Positions 47,672 through 57,383 of a DNA stretch of 64,000 nucleotides are shown in pieces. The notes below the pieces were generated by a model. It worked only from the letters and a program-made list of their open reading frames with translations, was not told the DNA's origin and made no database searches. Source of the DNA: Simplicispira psychrophila DSM 11588. Its GTDB lineage: Bacteria; Pseudomonadota; Gammaproteobacteria; Burkholderiales; Burkholderiaceae_C. The stretch's first letter is position 1. Each line of letters opens with the position of its first letter. Location of the stretch: assembly GCF_000688255.1 (NCBI RefSeq), contig NZ_JHYS01000010.1, positions 51,978 to 115,977 on the forward strand, written 5' to 3'. A program made the translations under genes and the position numbers.

Positions 47672-48931
47672 TCAATCGGCCAAGAACAGCGCCTGCAGAT
47701 CGCTCAAAAAATCAAAGCCGCGCTCGGTTGGGCGCACGTGGGTCATATCGCGCTCGATCAGGCCTTTACGTTCAGCCTCGTCCAGCGCCTTGGCAATCGA
47801 CGTGATGGCCAAGCCGGTGCGCTCGGTGAAGTCCTGCAGCGCAAAACCACTGCGCAGGCGCAGGGCGTTGAGCATGTATTCAAACGGCAGATCGGCGCGG
47901 CGCACGTCGGCATCCTGCGACAGCGCGTGGCCGGCCAGCGCGTTGTCCATGTAGCGCCCCGGATCACGGAAACGTGTCTGGCGCACCACGCGGTGGGCAA
48001 AACTCAGCTTGCTGTGCGCGCCAGCCCCAATGCCCAAGTAGTCGCCAAACTGCCAGTAATTGGTGTTGTGCCAGCAGGCGTGGTTGGGTTTGGCGTACGC
48101 TGATATTTCATAGCGCGCCATGCCGGCCTGGCCGGTCAGCTCGGTGATGCGATCCAGCATGGCGTAGGCATCGTCGTCCGCAGGAATCGCTGGTGGAAAT
48201 TTGGCGAAATACGTGTTCGGCTCGATGGTCAGGTGGTAAATCGAGATGTGCGGCGGCGCCAGGGCCAGCGCCGTGCGCATATCTTCCGACAGCTCAGCCA
48301 TGGTCTGGCCGGGCAGCGCGTACATGATGTCCAAGTTGAAGGTGTCAAACGCTTGTGCGGCTTCTTCCACCGCGGCCAGCGCCTGCGCGCGGTCATGCAC
48401 GCGGCCCAGCGCCTGCAGGTGGCGGTCGTTAAAGCTTTGCACGCCAATCGACAGCCGTGTCACACCGGCGGCGCGAAAAGCGCGAAAGCGGTCTTTCTCG
48501 AACGTGCCGGGGTTGGCTTCCAGGGTGATTTCGCAACCCGCCGCCAACGGTAAGCGCGCGCGGATGTCGCCCAACAGGCGGTCGATGGCCTGCGGTGAGA
48601 ACAGGCTGGGTGTGCCACCACCGATAAAGATGCTGTGGACTTGGCGTCCCCAGACCAACGGCAGCGCGGCTTCGAGGTCGGCCACCAAGGCGTCGAGGTA
48701 ACGCTGCTCGGGGATACCGCTGCTTTCTGCACCTTTCCATTCGTGCGAGTTGAAGTCGCAGTACGGGCATTTTTTCAGGCACCAGGGCAGATGCACGTAC
48801 AGCGACAGCGGCGGCAAGCTGGTCAGTTGCAGCAGACCGGGGCGCATGTAGTGCTGGATATCACGCAGCGGCGCCGGTGCGTCTTCAGCGCTGGTAGGAA
48901 TAATAGGAATCGAATCGACCATGGTGCTCAT
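47672..48931 (-). CDS. hemW: Radical SAM heme chaperone HemW
   Basis: The 419-residue protein has the radical-SAM cluster motif CLKKCPYCDFNSH, IFIGGGTPSLF, TLEANPGTFEKDR and RLSIGVQSFNDRHLQALGR, then a HemN C-terminal domain. The HemW-type motif and the rph-rdgB-hemW order point to HemW, not the oxygen-independent coproporphyrinogen oxidase HemN. It starts 12 nt after rdgB. Confidence 0.92.
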   Translation of the reverse strand: MSTMVDSIPIIPTSAEDAPAPLRDIQHYMRPGLLQLTSLPPLSLYVHLPWCLKKCPYCDFNSHEWKGAESSGIPEQRYLDALVADLEAALPLVWGRQVHSIFIGGGTPSLFSPQAIDRLLGDIRARLPLAAGCEITLEANPGTFEKDRFRAFRAAGVTRLSIGVQSFNDRHLQALGRVHDRAQALAAVEEAAQAFDTFNLDIMYALPGQTMAELSEDMRTALALAPPHISIYHLTIEPNTYFAKFPPAIPADDDAYAMLDRITELTGQAGMARYEISAYAKPNHACWHNTNYWQFGDYLGIGAGAHSKLSFAHRVVRQTRFRDPGRYMDNALAGHALSQDADVRRADLPFEYMLNALRLRSGFALQDFTERTGLAITSIAKALDEAERKGLIERDMTHVRPTERGFDFLSDLQALFLAD

Positions 48932-48943
48932 CCGCTTACTGGT

Positions 48944-49543
48944 TTACAGCCAGCGCTCGTGCAACAGCGCCAGCATTTGCTGCGATGAGCTGCCGCGGTG
49001 GCTGTACGCGTTCTTCACTTCATTGGGTAACTCGGCAAAGGTCTTGCCCAATTGGGGCAGAAACATCACCGGGTCAAAACCAAAGCCATTGCTGCCGCGG
49101 CGTTCGCGGGTGATTTCGCCGACCACGCGGCCGACGGCGATCAGCGGCTCCGGGTCTTCGGGGCTGCGCACCGCCACCAGCGTGCTGACCAGGGCGGCAC
49201 GGCGGTTGTCCTGGCCCTGCAGTTGCTCCAGCAAGGCGCGCACGTTGTTGTCGTCGCTTTTCTCGTAGCCGAACTGCGTGCAGTAATACGCCGTGTCCAC
49301 GCCCGGCAGACCGCCAAAGGCATCGACGCACAGACCGGCGTCGTCGGCAATGGCCGGCAAGCCCGTGTGGGCGGCAGCAAAGCGCGCCTTGGCCAAAGCG
49401 TTTTCAACAAAGGTGCGGTGCGGCTCCTCGGCCTCGCCGACGCCCAGGTCCGCTTGGCGGATCAGCTCCACGCCCAAGGGCGCAAACATCACCTGTAGTT
49501 CGGCCAGTTTGCCGCGGTTATTCGATGCCAATACGATTTTCAT
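48944..49543 (-). CDS. rdgB: dITP/XTP pyrophosphatase (RdgB/HAM1)
   Basis: The 199-residue enzyme cleans non-canonical purine nucleotides by hydrolysing dITP/XTP to monophosphates. Motifs are LASNNRGKLAELQ, TFVENALAKARFAA, AIADDAGLCVDAFGGLPGV, and GSNGFGFDPVMF, SHRGSS. ATG 49543 (MKIVLASNN) is the family start; an in-frame TTG lies 6 nt further upstream. Confidence 0.94.
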   Translation of the reverse strand: MKIVLASNNRGKLAELQVMFAPLGVELIRQADLGVGEAEEPHRTFVENALAKARFAAAHTGLPAIADDAGLCVDAFGGLPGVDTAYYCTQFGYEKSDDNNVRALLEQLQGQDNRRAALVSTLVAVRSPEDPEPLIAVGRVVGEITRERRGSNGFGFDPVMFLPQLGKTFAELPNEVKNAYSHRGSSSQQMLALLHERWL

Positions 49544-49549
49544 GGTCAA

Positions 49550-49606
49550 AATTGCCTCTAGCGCTTATATAACGTACGGTTATAGCTATTATTTTGATAG
49601 TGATTG
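49550..49606. repeat. Comamonadaceae-type intergenic repeat
   Basis: The short rph-rdgB gap and the rph 3' end contain CCTCTAGCGCTTATATAAC and GGTTATAGCTAT, with TATAAC/GTTATA arms; this is another copy of the dispersed repeat. Confidence 0.5.
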
Positions 49607-50317
49607 CTGCTGCAACTGCACCAGCTCGGCCACGCCTTTGTCGGCCAGTGCCAGCAGTTGATCTATCTCGGCGCGGGTGAAAGCGGTGCCTTCGGCGGTG
49701 CCCTGGACTTCGACGAAGTGTCCAGCACCGGTCATGACGACGTTCATGTCGGTGTCACAGGCGGAGTCTTCGACGTAATCCAAGTCCAGCACCGGCTGGC
49801 CCTGCACGATGCCGACCGAGATTGCCGCCACCGGGCCGCGTATCGGCGAGGCGGTCAGCTTGCCGCTGGCCAGCAGCGTGGCCACGGCGTCGCTGGCTGC
49901 GACCCAGGCGCCGGTGATGGCGGCCGTGCGCGTGCCGCCATCGGCTTGCAGCACATCGCAATCGAGAACGATAGTGCGTTCACCCAGTGCCTGCAAATCA
50001 AACACGGCGCGCAGACTGCGGCCAATCAGGCGCTGAATTTCTTGCGTGCGCCCGGTCTGTTTGCCGCGTGCGGCCTCGCGGTCGTTGCGTTGGTGCGTGG
50101 CGCGCGGCAACATGCCGTACTCCGCCGTTACCCAGCCAGCGCCGCTGCCGCGCTGGTGCGGCGGCACTTTCTCTTGCACCGTGGCAGTGCACAGCACTTG
50201 GGTGTTGCCAAACTCAATCAGCACCGCGCCCTCGGCGTGCATGGTGTAGTGGCGGGTGATGCGCACCGGGCGCAGTTGGTCAGCGGCGCGGCCGCCGGTA
50301 CGGGTCAAAGAGGTCAT
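49589..50317 (-). CDS. rph: Ribonuclease PH
   Basis: The 242-residue phosphorolytic 3' exonuclease trims tRNA 3' ends. Motifs include [77 protein letters not shown] and [23 protein letters not shown] 50317 gives the usual N-terminus. It is upstream of rdgB in a common betaproteobacterial order. Confidence 0.95.
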   Translation of the reverse strand: MTSLTRTGGRAADQLRPVRITRHYTMHAEGAVLIEFGNTQVLCTATVQEKVPPHQRGSGAGWVTAEYGMLPRATHQRNDREAARGKQTGRTQEIQRLIGRSLRAVFDLQALGERTIVLDCDVLQADGGTRTAAITGAWVAASDAVATLLASGKLTASPIRGPVAAISVGIVQGQPVLDLDYVEDSACDTDMNVVMTGAGHFVEVQGTAEGTAFTRAEIDQLLALADKGVAELVQLQQQSLSK

Positions 50318-50395
50318 GAAAAAAGTCACCAAAAAAAGAGGCGCGTTGGCGGTGCAGTGACCGCCCGTCATGCGCCGGGGAACCAGGCCGCGCCA

Positions 50396-51301
50396 TCACC
50401 CTTTGCGGGCGGCGGAGCGGCGAATGGCTTCGTTGATTTCAGCGATCGAGCGCTCGATGGCATCGTCGTCGAGGTCATCGGTGTCATCAAAACCATCGGG
50501 CGAGCCGGCCTGGATGGTGGAGGCAAAAACCCCGCCACCAATGCTGTCGGTGGATACCCCTTGGGTAGACTCGAACAGATCGGGCGTTTCCCACTCCATC
50601 GCCACCACGGTGACGTTGTCGCTGGTCTCGCCAGCGGTACGCAAGGCACTTTCCACCAATTCAGGCACGGCTTGCGACACCGGCAGACGCGCCAGGTCAC
50701 GGGTGATGGCTTCATCGCTGAGCGTGCCCCACAGGCCATCCGAGCACAGCAAAATACGGTCGCCCTGCTGCAGCGGTACGGGGCCGGCCATATCGTAAAT
50801 CGGCTTGGTGGGCGAGCCCAGACAGGTGAACAACACGTTGCGGTTGATATGCGCCAGGTTGGGCGGAATGTTGCGCAACTCCATGTACGAATGGTCACGC
50901 GTGCGTGTGAGCAACTCACCCGCGCGCACCATGTACAAACGCGAGTCACCGCAGTGCACCCAAGTGGCGCAGCCACCCTGCAGCACCGCCGCCACCAGCG
51001 TGGTGCGGGGTGAATCGAAGGCGCCTTTGTCGTTGGCATAACGCAAAATCTGGTGGTGGGCGGCCAGCAGGGCCGAAGACAAAAATTCTTGCACATCCGC
51101 CAATGCCGGCCTGGCCTGGTGCTGAAAACGGGCGGCGATGGTCTGCAGGGCAATCTGCGCCGCGACTTCGCCCTCGGGGTGCCCACCCATGCCGTCAGCC
51201 AGCACAAACAGCCCGGCTTCGCGCGTGTAGCAGTAGCCCATGCGGTCTTCGTTTTTTTCACGGCCACCGCGGCGGCTGATCTGAAAGACGGAAAATTTCA
51301 T
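50396..51301 (-). CDS. PP2C-family Ser/Thr protein phosphatase
   Basis: The 301-residue phosphatase has the PPM metal-binding motifs NEDRMGYC, LFVLADGMGGHPEGE, VHCGDSRLYMVRAGEL, LLCSDGLWGTL and SDNVTVVAMEW. The C-terminal 60 residues are acidic and likely disordered. Its ATG overlaps the kinase stop by 4 nt, so it probably reverses phosphorylation by the adjacent kinase. Confidence 0.92.
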   Translation of the reverse strand: MKFSVFQISRRGGREKNEDRMGYCYTREAGLFVLADGMGGHPEGEVAAQIALQTIAARFQHQARPALADVQEFLSSALLAAHHQILRYANDKGAFDSPRTTLVAAVLQGGCATWVHCGDSRLYMVRAGELLTRTRDHSYMELRNIPPNLAHINRNVLFTCLGSPTKPIYDMAGPVPLQQGDRILLCSDGLWGTLSDEAITRDLARLPVSQAVPELVESALRTAGETSDNVTVVAMEWETPDLFESTQGVSTDSIGGGVFASTIQAGSPDGFDDTDDLDDDAIERSIAEINEAIRRSAARKG

Positions 51302-52314
51302 TTGGGTTTGAGCGCCAGACCCGCGGCATCCCCGACTTTTTGCACGTTTTTCTTGGTGTCGGACACCAGGGTGTCGAGCTGCAAGCGCATTTTTTCAGCC
51401 ACCGTGAGCTTGGTGTACCGGCGCTCGCCTTCGCGCGAGAGTTCTTTTTGCAGTGCAAACACCGACTGCGGGCGCGACAGCGGGTCCATGGCCATGCACC
51501 ACTCCACCACTTCAATCAAATTATCGGAGTACACACCGCGCAGCTTGGTCAGCGCGATCGAGAGCCGGTCCTTGTCGTGGCGCTGCGGCGCTTCGTGGGG
51601 TGGAAAGCCCTGCATACAGGCATACATGCAGGCGCCAATGGCGTAAATATCGGTCCACGGCCCCATGGAAGAGTCGCGCCGATACATCTCGGGCGCGGCA
51701 AAACCGGGCGTGTACATCGGGCGGATGAAGTTGCCTTCTTTAGACAGCACTTCGCGCGCGGCGCCAAAGTCGATCATGACCGCCTTGTTGTCGTCGGTGA
51801 TGAAGATGTTGGCTGGCTTGATATCCAGGTGCAGCATCTTGTGCTGGTGCACGATACGCATGCCGCGCAGCACCTCGTCAAACAGCGAGCGGATAGTGGA
51901 CTCGCGAAAGACTTTTTCTGCTTTCAGGTCGCGCGCGGTGATGATGAAGTCCTGCAGAGTGGCGCCCTCCAGGTAATTCATCACCATGTAGACGGTTTCG
52001 TTCTCGCGAAAGAAGTTGAGCACGCTGACCACCGAGGCGTGCGAGATCTGCGCCAGCGCGCGTCCTTCTTCAAAGAAGCTTTTCAGGCCCAGGCGGTAGA
52101 GCGAGAGTTTCTCAGGCTGCACTTTGGGCAGCAAATCGCCGGGTGCGCGCGTGGCCAGCGACGAGGGCAGATACTCCTTGATGGCTACTTGCTGGCCTTC
52201 GCCATCGACGGCCAGATAGACCACACCAAAGCCACCGGCGGAAACCCGGCGTATCACGCGATAGCCGCCTATGACGGTATCGGGCGGAAGCGGCGCCGGT
52301 TTGGTTTTTGACAT
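51298..52314 (-). CDS. Bacterial Ser/Thr protein kinase
   Basis: The 338-residue Hanks-type kinase has a Gly-rich loop VSAGGFGVVYLAVD, ATP Lys in VAIKEYLPSS, the catalytic loop MLHLDIKPANIFI (HLD in place of HRD), the metal-binding MIDFGAARE, and the activation-segment end TPGFAAPEMYRR. No membrane helix is seen, so it is cytoplasmic. It pairs with the PP2C gene. Targets are unknown. It is divergent from yicC. Confidence 0.92.
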   Translation of the reverse strand: MSKTKPAPLPPDTVIGGYRVIRRVSAGGFGVVYLAVDGEGQQVAIKEYLPSSLATRAPGDLLPKVQPEKLSLYRLGLKSFFEEGRALAQISHASVVSVLNFFRENETVYMVMNYLEGATLQDFIITARDLKAEKVFRESTIRSLFDEVLRGMRIVHQHKMLHLDIKPANIFITDDNKAVMIDFGAAREVLSKEGNFIRPMYTPGFAAPEMYRRDSSMGPWTDIYAIGACMYACMQGFPPHEAPQRHDKDRLSIALTKLRGVYSDNLIEVVEWCMAMDPLSRPQSVFALQKELSREGERRYTKLTVAEKMRLQLDTLVSDTKKNVQKVGDAAGLALKPK

Positions 52315-52388
52315 ATTTTGCGGAGAGAATTTGGGGGGTGCAGCAGAAACCGGATAATCCCCCGATCTCTAGCAACCACACAAGTCCC

Positions 52389-53306
52389 ATGGCAGTTTAC
52401 AGCATGACCGGATACGCCAGCGCCCAGCAGGACGCATCCACCCAAGGCAGCGATGGCGACGTGCGGACACCCTCTGCACGCCAGCTTGGGCTGGAAATTC
52501 GCTCCGTCAATAGCCGGTTTCTGGACCTCTCCTTTCGCCTGCCCGACGAGCTGCGCGCCATGGAACCGGTGCTGCGCACACTGCTGACCAAAAAAATTAA
52601 ACGCGGCAAAGTCGAAGTACGTGCCGCCATTGAAAACGCCGGCGCTGGCGCGCTGCCCGAACTGTCAACGCGCTTGCTGCAGCGCCTCAATGGCCTGCAG
52701 GACGGCGTGCAAGCCTGGCTGCCAGACGCCCGGCCGCTGTCCGTCGCGGATGTGTTGCGCCTGAGCGCGAACACCCAGAGCGACCAGGAAGACTGGAGCA
52801 AAACTGTGCCGGCCCTGGCAGAAAAAGCCCTCAAAGCCCTGCTGGCAGCGCGCAAGCAGGAGGGCGAGCGCTTGGCCACCATGCTGCACAAGCACCTGAA
52901 CCAATTGCGCGGTCTGACCCTGCAGGCGGTACCACTGGTGCCGCAACTGGTCGAGCAGCAACGCCAGCGCTTCATGGAGCGCTGGAAAGAGGCGATGGGT
53001 CTGGCCGAAGGCAGCGCCACCCCCGAGGCCGCGCAAGACCGCGCCTTGTCTGAGGCCACCGCTTTTGCCATTCGCATTGACGTGGCCGAAGAAGTCACGC
53101 GGCTGCAATCGCATCTCGACGAAATAGAGCGATTGCTGGAACAAGGCGGCGAAATTGGCAAGCGCCTGGATTTTCTGATCCAGGAATTGCACCGCGAGGC
53201 CAACACCCTGGGCTCCAAGTCAGCCGCTTTAGAGCTCACGCGGATCAGCGTGGACATGAAGGTGCTGATCGAGCAAATGCGTGAGCAAGTGCAAAATATC
53301 GAATAA
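52389..53306 (+). CDS. yicC: YicC-family endoribonuclease/stress protein
   Basis: The 305-residue protein begins with the hallmark MAVYSMTGYASA, then LEIRSVNSRFLDLSFRLPDE and a C-terminal DUF1732 region (RLDFLIQELHREANTLGSKS). Family members act as endoribonucleases in RNA turnover. ATG 52389 is the family start; the frame is open upstream to 52308. The gene precedes gmk, a common order. Confidence 0.93.
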   Translation: MAVYSMTGYASAQQDASTQGSDGDVRTPSARQLGLEIRSVNSRFLDLSFRLPDELRAMEPVLRTLLTKKIKRGKVEVRAAIENAGAGALPELSTRLLQRLNGLQDGVQAWLPDARPLSVADVLRLSANTQSDQEDWSKTVPALAEKALKALLAARKQEGERLATMLHKHLNQLRGLTLQAVPLVPQLVEQQRQRFMERWKEAMGLAEGSATPEAAQDRALSEATAFAIRIDVAEEVTRLQSHLDEIERLLEQGGEIGKRLDFLIQELHREANTLGSKSAALELTRISVDMKVLIEQMREQVQNIE

Positions 53307-53342
53307 AGCTTTTATTTTTATAGCGCTCAACGCATATTCGCC

Positions 53343-53963
53343 ATGGATTACCCCGGAAATTTATTCGTCGTCGCCGCACCCAGCGGTGCTGGCAAGTCCA
53401 GTCTGGTCAAAGCCCTGCTGGAGCTCGATTCACACATCTTCCTGTCCGTCTCGCACACCACCCGGGCCCCACGCGGCCAAGAAAAGCACGGACGCGACTA
53501 CTTTTTTGCCTCGCAGCCCGAGTTTGATGCCATGGTGGCCTCCAACGCCTTTGTGGAATGGGCGCACGTGCATGGCCGGCGCTATGGCACCTCCAAAAAA
53601 GCCATCGAAGAACGCATCGCCCAAGGCGCTGATGTGATTCTTGAAATTGATTTTCAAGGGGCCCTGCAGATCAAGCAGGCGTTTGCCAATGCGGTCTTGA
53701 TCTTCATCCTGCCACCCAGCTGGGAAGAACTGCGTTCACGGCTGGAGCGCCGGGGTGAAGACTCGGCCGAAGTGATCGAACTGCGCCTGAAAAATGCTGC
53801 TACCGAGATGGCAGAGGCTGCGAAATTCGACTTCGTTATAATCAATGAATTGTTTGAGCGCGCGCTTTTCGACCTGAAAGCCATTGCCCACGCCCAGCGG
53901 CTCAAATACGCGGCCCAGCGCCGCGCCCGCGCCGCAACGTTCGAGTCGCTCAATATCCCCTGA
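53343..53963 (+). CDS. gmk: Guanylate kinase
   Basis: The 206-residue enzyme makes GDP from GMP. The P-loop is [19 protein letters not shown], followed by [20 protein letters not shown] and the lid region. It lies directly upstream of rpoZ and spoT, the usual gmk-rpoZ-spoT order that links GMP use to ppGpp metabolism. Confidence 0.95.
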   Translation: MDYPGNLFVVAAPSGAGKSSLVKALLELDSHIFLSVSHTTRAPRGQEKHGRDYFFASQPEFDAMVASNAFVEWAHVHGRRYGTSKKAIEERIAQGADVILEIDFQGALQIKQAFANAVLIFILPPSWEELRSRLERRGEDSAEVIELRLKNAATEMAEAAKFDFVIINELFERALFDLKAIAHAQRLKYAAQRRARAATFESLNIP

Positions 53964-53981
53964 AGTCCCCGGAGTACACCC

Positions 53982-54185
53982 ATGGCCCGCATTACTGTAG
54001 AAGACTGCCTTGAGCAGATCCCGAACCGCTTTCAACTGGTGCTGGCGGCCACTTACCGCGCGCGCATGCTCAGTCAGGGCCACGCACCCCGCATTCAAAG
54101 TCGCAACAAGCCTGCCGTGACCGCTTTGCGCGAAATTGCCGCCGGTAAAGTAGGCATTGAAATGCTCAAAAAAGTGCCGGGTTGA
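53982..54185 (+). CDS. rpoZ: RNA polymerase omega subunit
   Basis: The 67-residue omega subunit starts [20 protein letters not shown], then AATYRARML and [16 protein letters not shown]. It assists polymerase assembly and forms one ppGpp-binding site. It lies between gmk and spoT; a strong terminator follows 22 nt later. Confidence 0.95.
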   Translation: MARITVEDCLEQIPNRFQLVLAATYRARMLSQGHAPRIQSRNKPAVTALREIAAGKVGIEMLKKVPG

Positions 54186-54207
54186 TTGTTACCCTGCTGG
54201 TACCTAT

Positions 54208-54237
54208 GAAAAAAGCACCGCGCGCGGTGCTTTTTTC
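54208..54237 (+). terminator. Rho-independent terminator after rpoZ
   Basis: A perfect 30-bp palindrome combines a GCACCGCG/CGCGGTGC stem with A and T tracts on either side. It would end gmk-rpoZ transcripts and separate them from spoT, which starts 43 nt later. Confidence 0.85.
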
Positions 54238-54279
54238 ATGCTGCCTCCTCGTTATGCACAGGCACGCTACATTTAAGGC

Positions 54280-56556
54280 ATGAATGCGGTGTTGAACACG
54301 TCCCCTTCCAACCAAGCTCCCCATCTTGGAAATTCTGGCGCGCCAGGAAACCCTGAAAGCGCTGCGGCCAACGCTGCAGCAGCAAGTTTTGCTGCGCTCA
54401 CCGAAAAACTTGATTATCTGGATCCGGCCAATATTGAGTTGGTACGCCAAGCCTACCGTTATGCCGACACCGCTCATTTAGGCCAATTGCGTAACAGCGG
54501 CGAGCCCTACATCACGCACCCGATTGCCGTTGCCGCGCAATGCGCCAACTGGCAACTCGATGCCCAGGCGCTAATGGCCGCCCTGCTGCACGATGCTATG
54601 GAAGACTGTGGCATCACCAAATCGGACCTGGTCGAGCGATTTGGGGCGCCGGTGGCGGAATTGGTCGATGGACTGACCAAGCTCGAAAAACTCCAATTCG
54701 ACACCCGCGAAGAAAACCAAGCCGAATCGTTTCGCAAAATGCTGCTGGCCATGGCGCGTGATGTGCGCGTCATCCTGATCAAGCTGGCCGACCGCACGCA
54801 CAACATGCGCACCCTGTCGGACATGCCGCGCAGCAAATGGGGCCGTATTTCCTCTGAAACTCTTGAAATTTACGCTCCCATCGCGCACCGACTTGGACTC
54901 AATCAGACCTACCGCGAATTGCAGGATCTGTCCTTCAGGCACCTGCATTCCTGGCGCTACACCACGCTCAACAAAGCTATCAACAAATCCCGCAACCGCC
55001 GGCGCGACTTGGTGCAAAAAGTGCAGGCAGACGTGGATACCGTTTTCAGCCGCCTGGGCATGGCGGCGCGACTCGCCGGTCGTGAGAAGACGCTGTATGC
55101 CATTTATCAAAAAATGGTGCACAAGCACCTGAGCTTTGCACAAGTCACGGATATTTATGGTTTTCGTGTCATTGTCCCCACTATTACGGACTGTTACACA
55201 GCGATGGGCATGTTGCACCAGATGTATAAGCCCGTACCAGGAAAATTCAAGGACTACATTGCGCTGCCCAAGATCAATGGCTATCAATCCTTGCACACTA
55301 CTCTGGTAGGACCAGCGGGCATCAATATCGAATTTCAGATGCGCACTGAAGAGATGCATGTCATTGCCGAGGCAGGTGTCGCAGCACACTGGCTTTACAA
55401 GTCCCAGGACACCGAAGGCAAAGCAGCAGAGCGCCTGGGCACAAAGTGGCTGCAGTCATTGCTGGATATCCAGAATGAAACCCGGGATGCCGCAGAATTT
55501 TGGGATCACGTCAAAGTCGATTTGTTTCCCGATGCCGTCTATGTTTTCACCCCCAAAAGCCAAATTCTGTCGCTGCCACGGGGCGCCACCGTAGTCGATT
55601 TTGCCTACGCCATCCACAGCAACATAGGTAACCGCACGGCAGCCGCCAAAATCAACAACGAACCAGTCTCTCTGCGCACCGAACTGAAAAACGGCGATGT
55701 TGTGGAGATCATCACGACACCGACCTCCTTACCCAACCCCGCGTGGTTAGGCTTCGTGCGCACGGGGCGGGCCCGTTCAAAAATTCGCAATTACCTGAAA
55801 ACACTGGCGCATGCCGAATCTGAAAGCTTGGGCGAGAAGTTATTGGCGCAAGCCTTGCGCGCAGAAGGTCTGGAGCAATTGCCTCTGTCCAGCGATGAAA
55901 CACAGCCGATATGGGACAAGCTGCTGCGCTTCACTGGCAGCCGCTCACGTAGTGAACTCATGGCCGATATTGGTTTGGGAAGGCGCATTGCCAGCATCGT
56001 GGCCAAACGCGTGATGGTTTTGATGGCTGAGCATGGTCACAAACCAGATGCCTTGTTGCTCACACGCGAGCGTTACAACTCACAAGAGACGCTCTCACAA
56101 GGTGGCGTTACTCTGGATGGCAGTGAAAATGCATCTGTCCAATATGCCCGTTGCTGCCGCCCCATCCCTGGCGACAACATCGTCGGCTATCTGGGCCGCG
56201 GCGAGGGGCTGGTAGTGCATTGTGCCGAATGCAGCGTAGCCCAAAAATTGCAACACAAAGACAGCGAACGATTTATCACCGTCGATTGGGCTGATGAACC
56301 TACCCGTCTGTTTGAAACAAGTGTTATCGTCACAGTCAGCAACGGCAAAGGTGTGTTGGCGCGCATTGCCGAACAGCTGGCACATTCTGAAGCAGACATC
56401 ACCCATATCGACATGGATGATGAAGTCGCACTGGACACTGTAGATCTTCGTTTTGTCATAGCCGTACACAACCAAGCACACTTGGAAACAGCACTGCGAA
56501 ACCTGCGCCGCACCCCAGCAGTTTTGCGTGCAGCCCGGACTTTGCCAAGAGGGTAA
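54280..56556 (+). CDS. spoT: Bifunctional (p)ppGpp synthetase/hydrolase SpoT
   Basis: The 758-residue Rel/SpoT protein has an HD hydrolase domain (GQLRNSGEPYITHPIAVA; ALLHDAMED), a synthetase domain (TDIYGFRVIV; KINGYQSLHTTLVGPAGINI), a TGS domain (YVFTPKSQILSLPRGATVVD) and a C-terminal ACT domain. The intact HD motif supports hydrolase activity. It sets stringent-response alarmone levels. Confidence 0.95.
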   Translation: MNAVLNTSPSNQAPHLGNSGAPGNPESAAANAAAASFAALTEKLDYLDPANIELVRQAYRYADTAHLGQLRNSGEPYITHPIAVAAQCANWQLDAQALMAALLHDAMEDCGITKSDLVERFGAPVAELVDGLTKLEKLQFDTREENQAESFRKMLLAMARDVRVILIKLADRTHNMRTLSDMPRSKWGRISSETLEIYAPIAHRLGLNQTYRELQDLSFRHLHSWRYTTLNKAINKSRNRRRDLVQKVQADVDTVFSRLGMAARLAGREKTLYAIYQKMVHKHLSFAQVTDIYGFRVIVPTITDCYTAMGMLHQMYKPVPGKFKDYIALPKINGYQSLHTTLVGPAGINIEFQMRTEEMHVIAEAGVAAHWLYKSQDTEGKAAERLGTKWLQSLLDIQNETRDAAEFWDHVKVDLFPDAVYVFTPKSQILSLPRGATVVDFAYAIHSNIGNRTAAAKINNEPVSLRTELKNGDVVEIITTPTSLPNPAWLGFVRTGRARSKIRNYLKTLAHAESESLGEKLLAQALRAEGLEQLPLSSDETQPIWDKLLRFTGSRSRSELMADIGLGRRIASIVAKRVMVLMAEHGHKPDALLLTRERYNSQETLSQGGVTLDGSENASVQYARCCRPIPGDNIVGYLGRGEGLVVHCAECSVAQKLQHKDSERFITVDWADEPTRLFETSVIVTVSNGKGVLARIAEQLAHSEADITHIDMDDEVALDTVDLRFVIAVHNQAHLETALRNLRRTPAVLRAARTLPRG

Positions 56557-56568
56557 GCTTAGAAGGCT

Positions 56569-57114
56569 TTATGCAGGGTAGCCCACTTCGATTATTTCGA
56601 GCAGCCGCAGTCCTGCTGGCGTAGAGAGCGTCACCTCATCCCCTTCTCTGGCTTTGAGTAAAGCCTGCGCGACCGGCGACACCCAACTCACTTGAGACTC
56701 ACGACTGTCTGTTTCATCGATTCCCATGATGGTGATGGTGCGCTGCTGCCCAAAATCATCGATATAGGTGACGGTCGCACCAAAAAACACCTGATCGCTG
56801 CCACGATGGGTGCCAGGATCAACAATTTCTGCAATTTCAAGCCGCTTGGTCAGGAAACGGATGCGCCGGTCAATCTCCCGCAAGCGCTTTTTGCCATATA
56901 GATAATCGCCATTCTCCGAGCGATCTCCATTGCTGGCGGCCCAGTGGACTATCTCCACCACCTTGGGACGTTCACTATCGATGAGATCAAGTAGCTCTGA
57001 CCGCAAGCGTGCATAGCCTTGAGGGGTGATGTAATTTTTACCTCCCAACAGCAGTGCTGGCAGGTCAATTTCCTCATCCTCAGCGTCTTTTTCTTTAGTG
57101 AAGGCTTTGCTCAT
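56569..57114 (-). CDS. greB: Transcription elongation factor GreB
   Basis: The 181-residue factor rescues backtracked RNA polymerase. The coiled-coil tip reads ASNGDRSENGDYLYGKKRLR, with the GDRSEN form typical of GreB rather than GreA, and the FKBP-like domain ends LSTPAGLRLLEIIEVGYP. ATG 57114 (MSKAFTKEKD) is chosen over the frame opening at 57165. It is convergent with spoT, only 12 bp apart. Confidence 0.93.
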   Translation of the reverse strand: MSKAFTKEKDAEDEEIDLPALLLGGKNYITPQGYARLRSELLDLIDSERPKVVEIVHWAASNGDRSENGDYLYGKKRLREIDRRIRFLTKRLEIAEIVDPGTHRGSDQVFFGATVTYIDDFGQQRTITIMGIDETDSRESQVSWVSPVAQALLKAREGDEVTLSTPAGLRLLEIIEVGYPA

Positions 57115-57150
57115 GCATGCATCATCTTGGAAAAATTGCATTTTGCAAAT

Positions 57151-57185
57151 AAAAAAGCCCTGCAATTTTTACATTGCAGGGCTTT
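57151..57185 (-). terminator. Terminator downstream of tRNA-Arg
   Basis: Perfect 13-bp arms (57154-57166 and 57173-57185) with a 6-nt loop, followed on the minus strand by TTTTTT, lie just past the tRNA 3' end and upstream of greB. Confidence 0.85.
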
Positions 57186-57189
57186 CAAT

Positions 57190-57266
57190 TGGTGCGGCTG
57201 GCAGGAATTGAACCCACGACCCCTTGGTTCGTAGCCAAGTACTCTATCCAACTGAGCTACAGCCGC
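57190..57266 (-). tRNA. tRNA-Arg (anticodon ACG)
   Basis: The minus strand folds as a full tRNA: acceptor GCGGCTG/CAGCCGC, D arm with AGCTCAGTTGGATAGAGT, anticodon stem CTTGG/CCAAG with loop CTACGAA (anticodon ACG), T arm GTGGGTTCAATTC and an encoded CCA. An A/T-rich promoter region with TATAAT lies just upstream (57270-57310). Confidence 0.95.
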
Positions 57267-57383
57267 TAAGCTTTAAATTATAACTTAATTTATAAGCCCT
57301 ATGAAGAATTTTTTAATTTCACATCAATCTCAATGTGCATTAAGAAGTTCAAGCTGTAATTGTATCGCAGCATTTAGAGCTTT

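Noticed and set aside
47672..48931. HemN-type oxygen-independent coproporphyrinogen oxidase
   Set aside because: The motif CLKKCPYCDFNSH and the rph-rdgB neighbourhood favour the heme chaperone HemW.
51298..52314. Type VI secretion kinase/phosphatase (PpkA/PppA)
   Set aside because: No T6SS structural gene, FHA domain or membrane segment is found around the pair.
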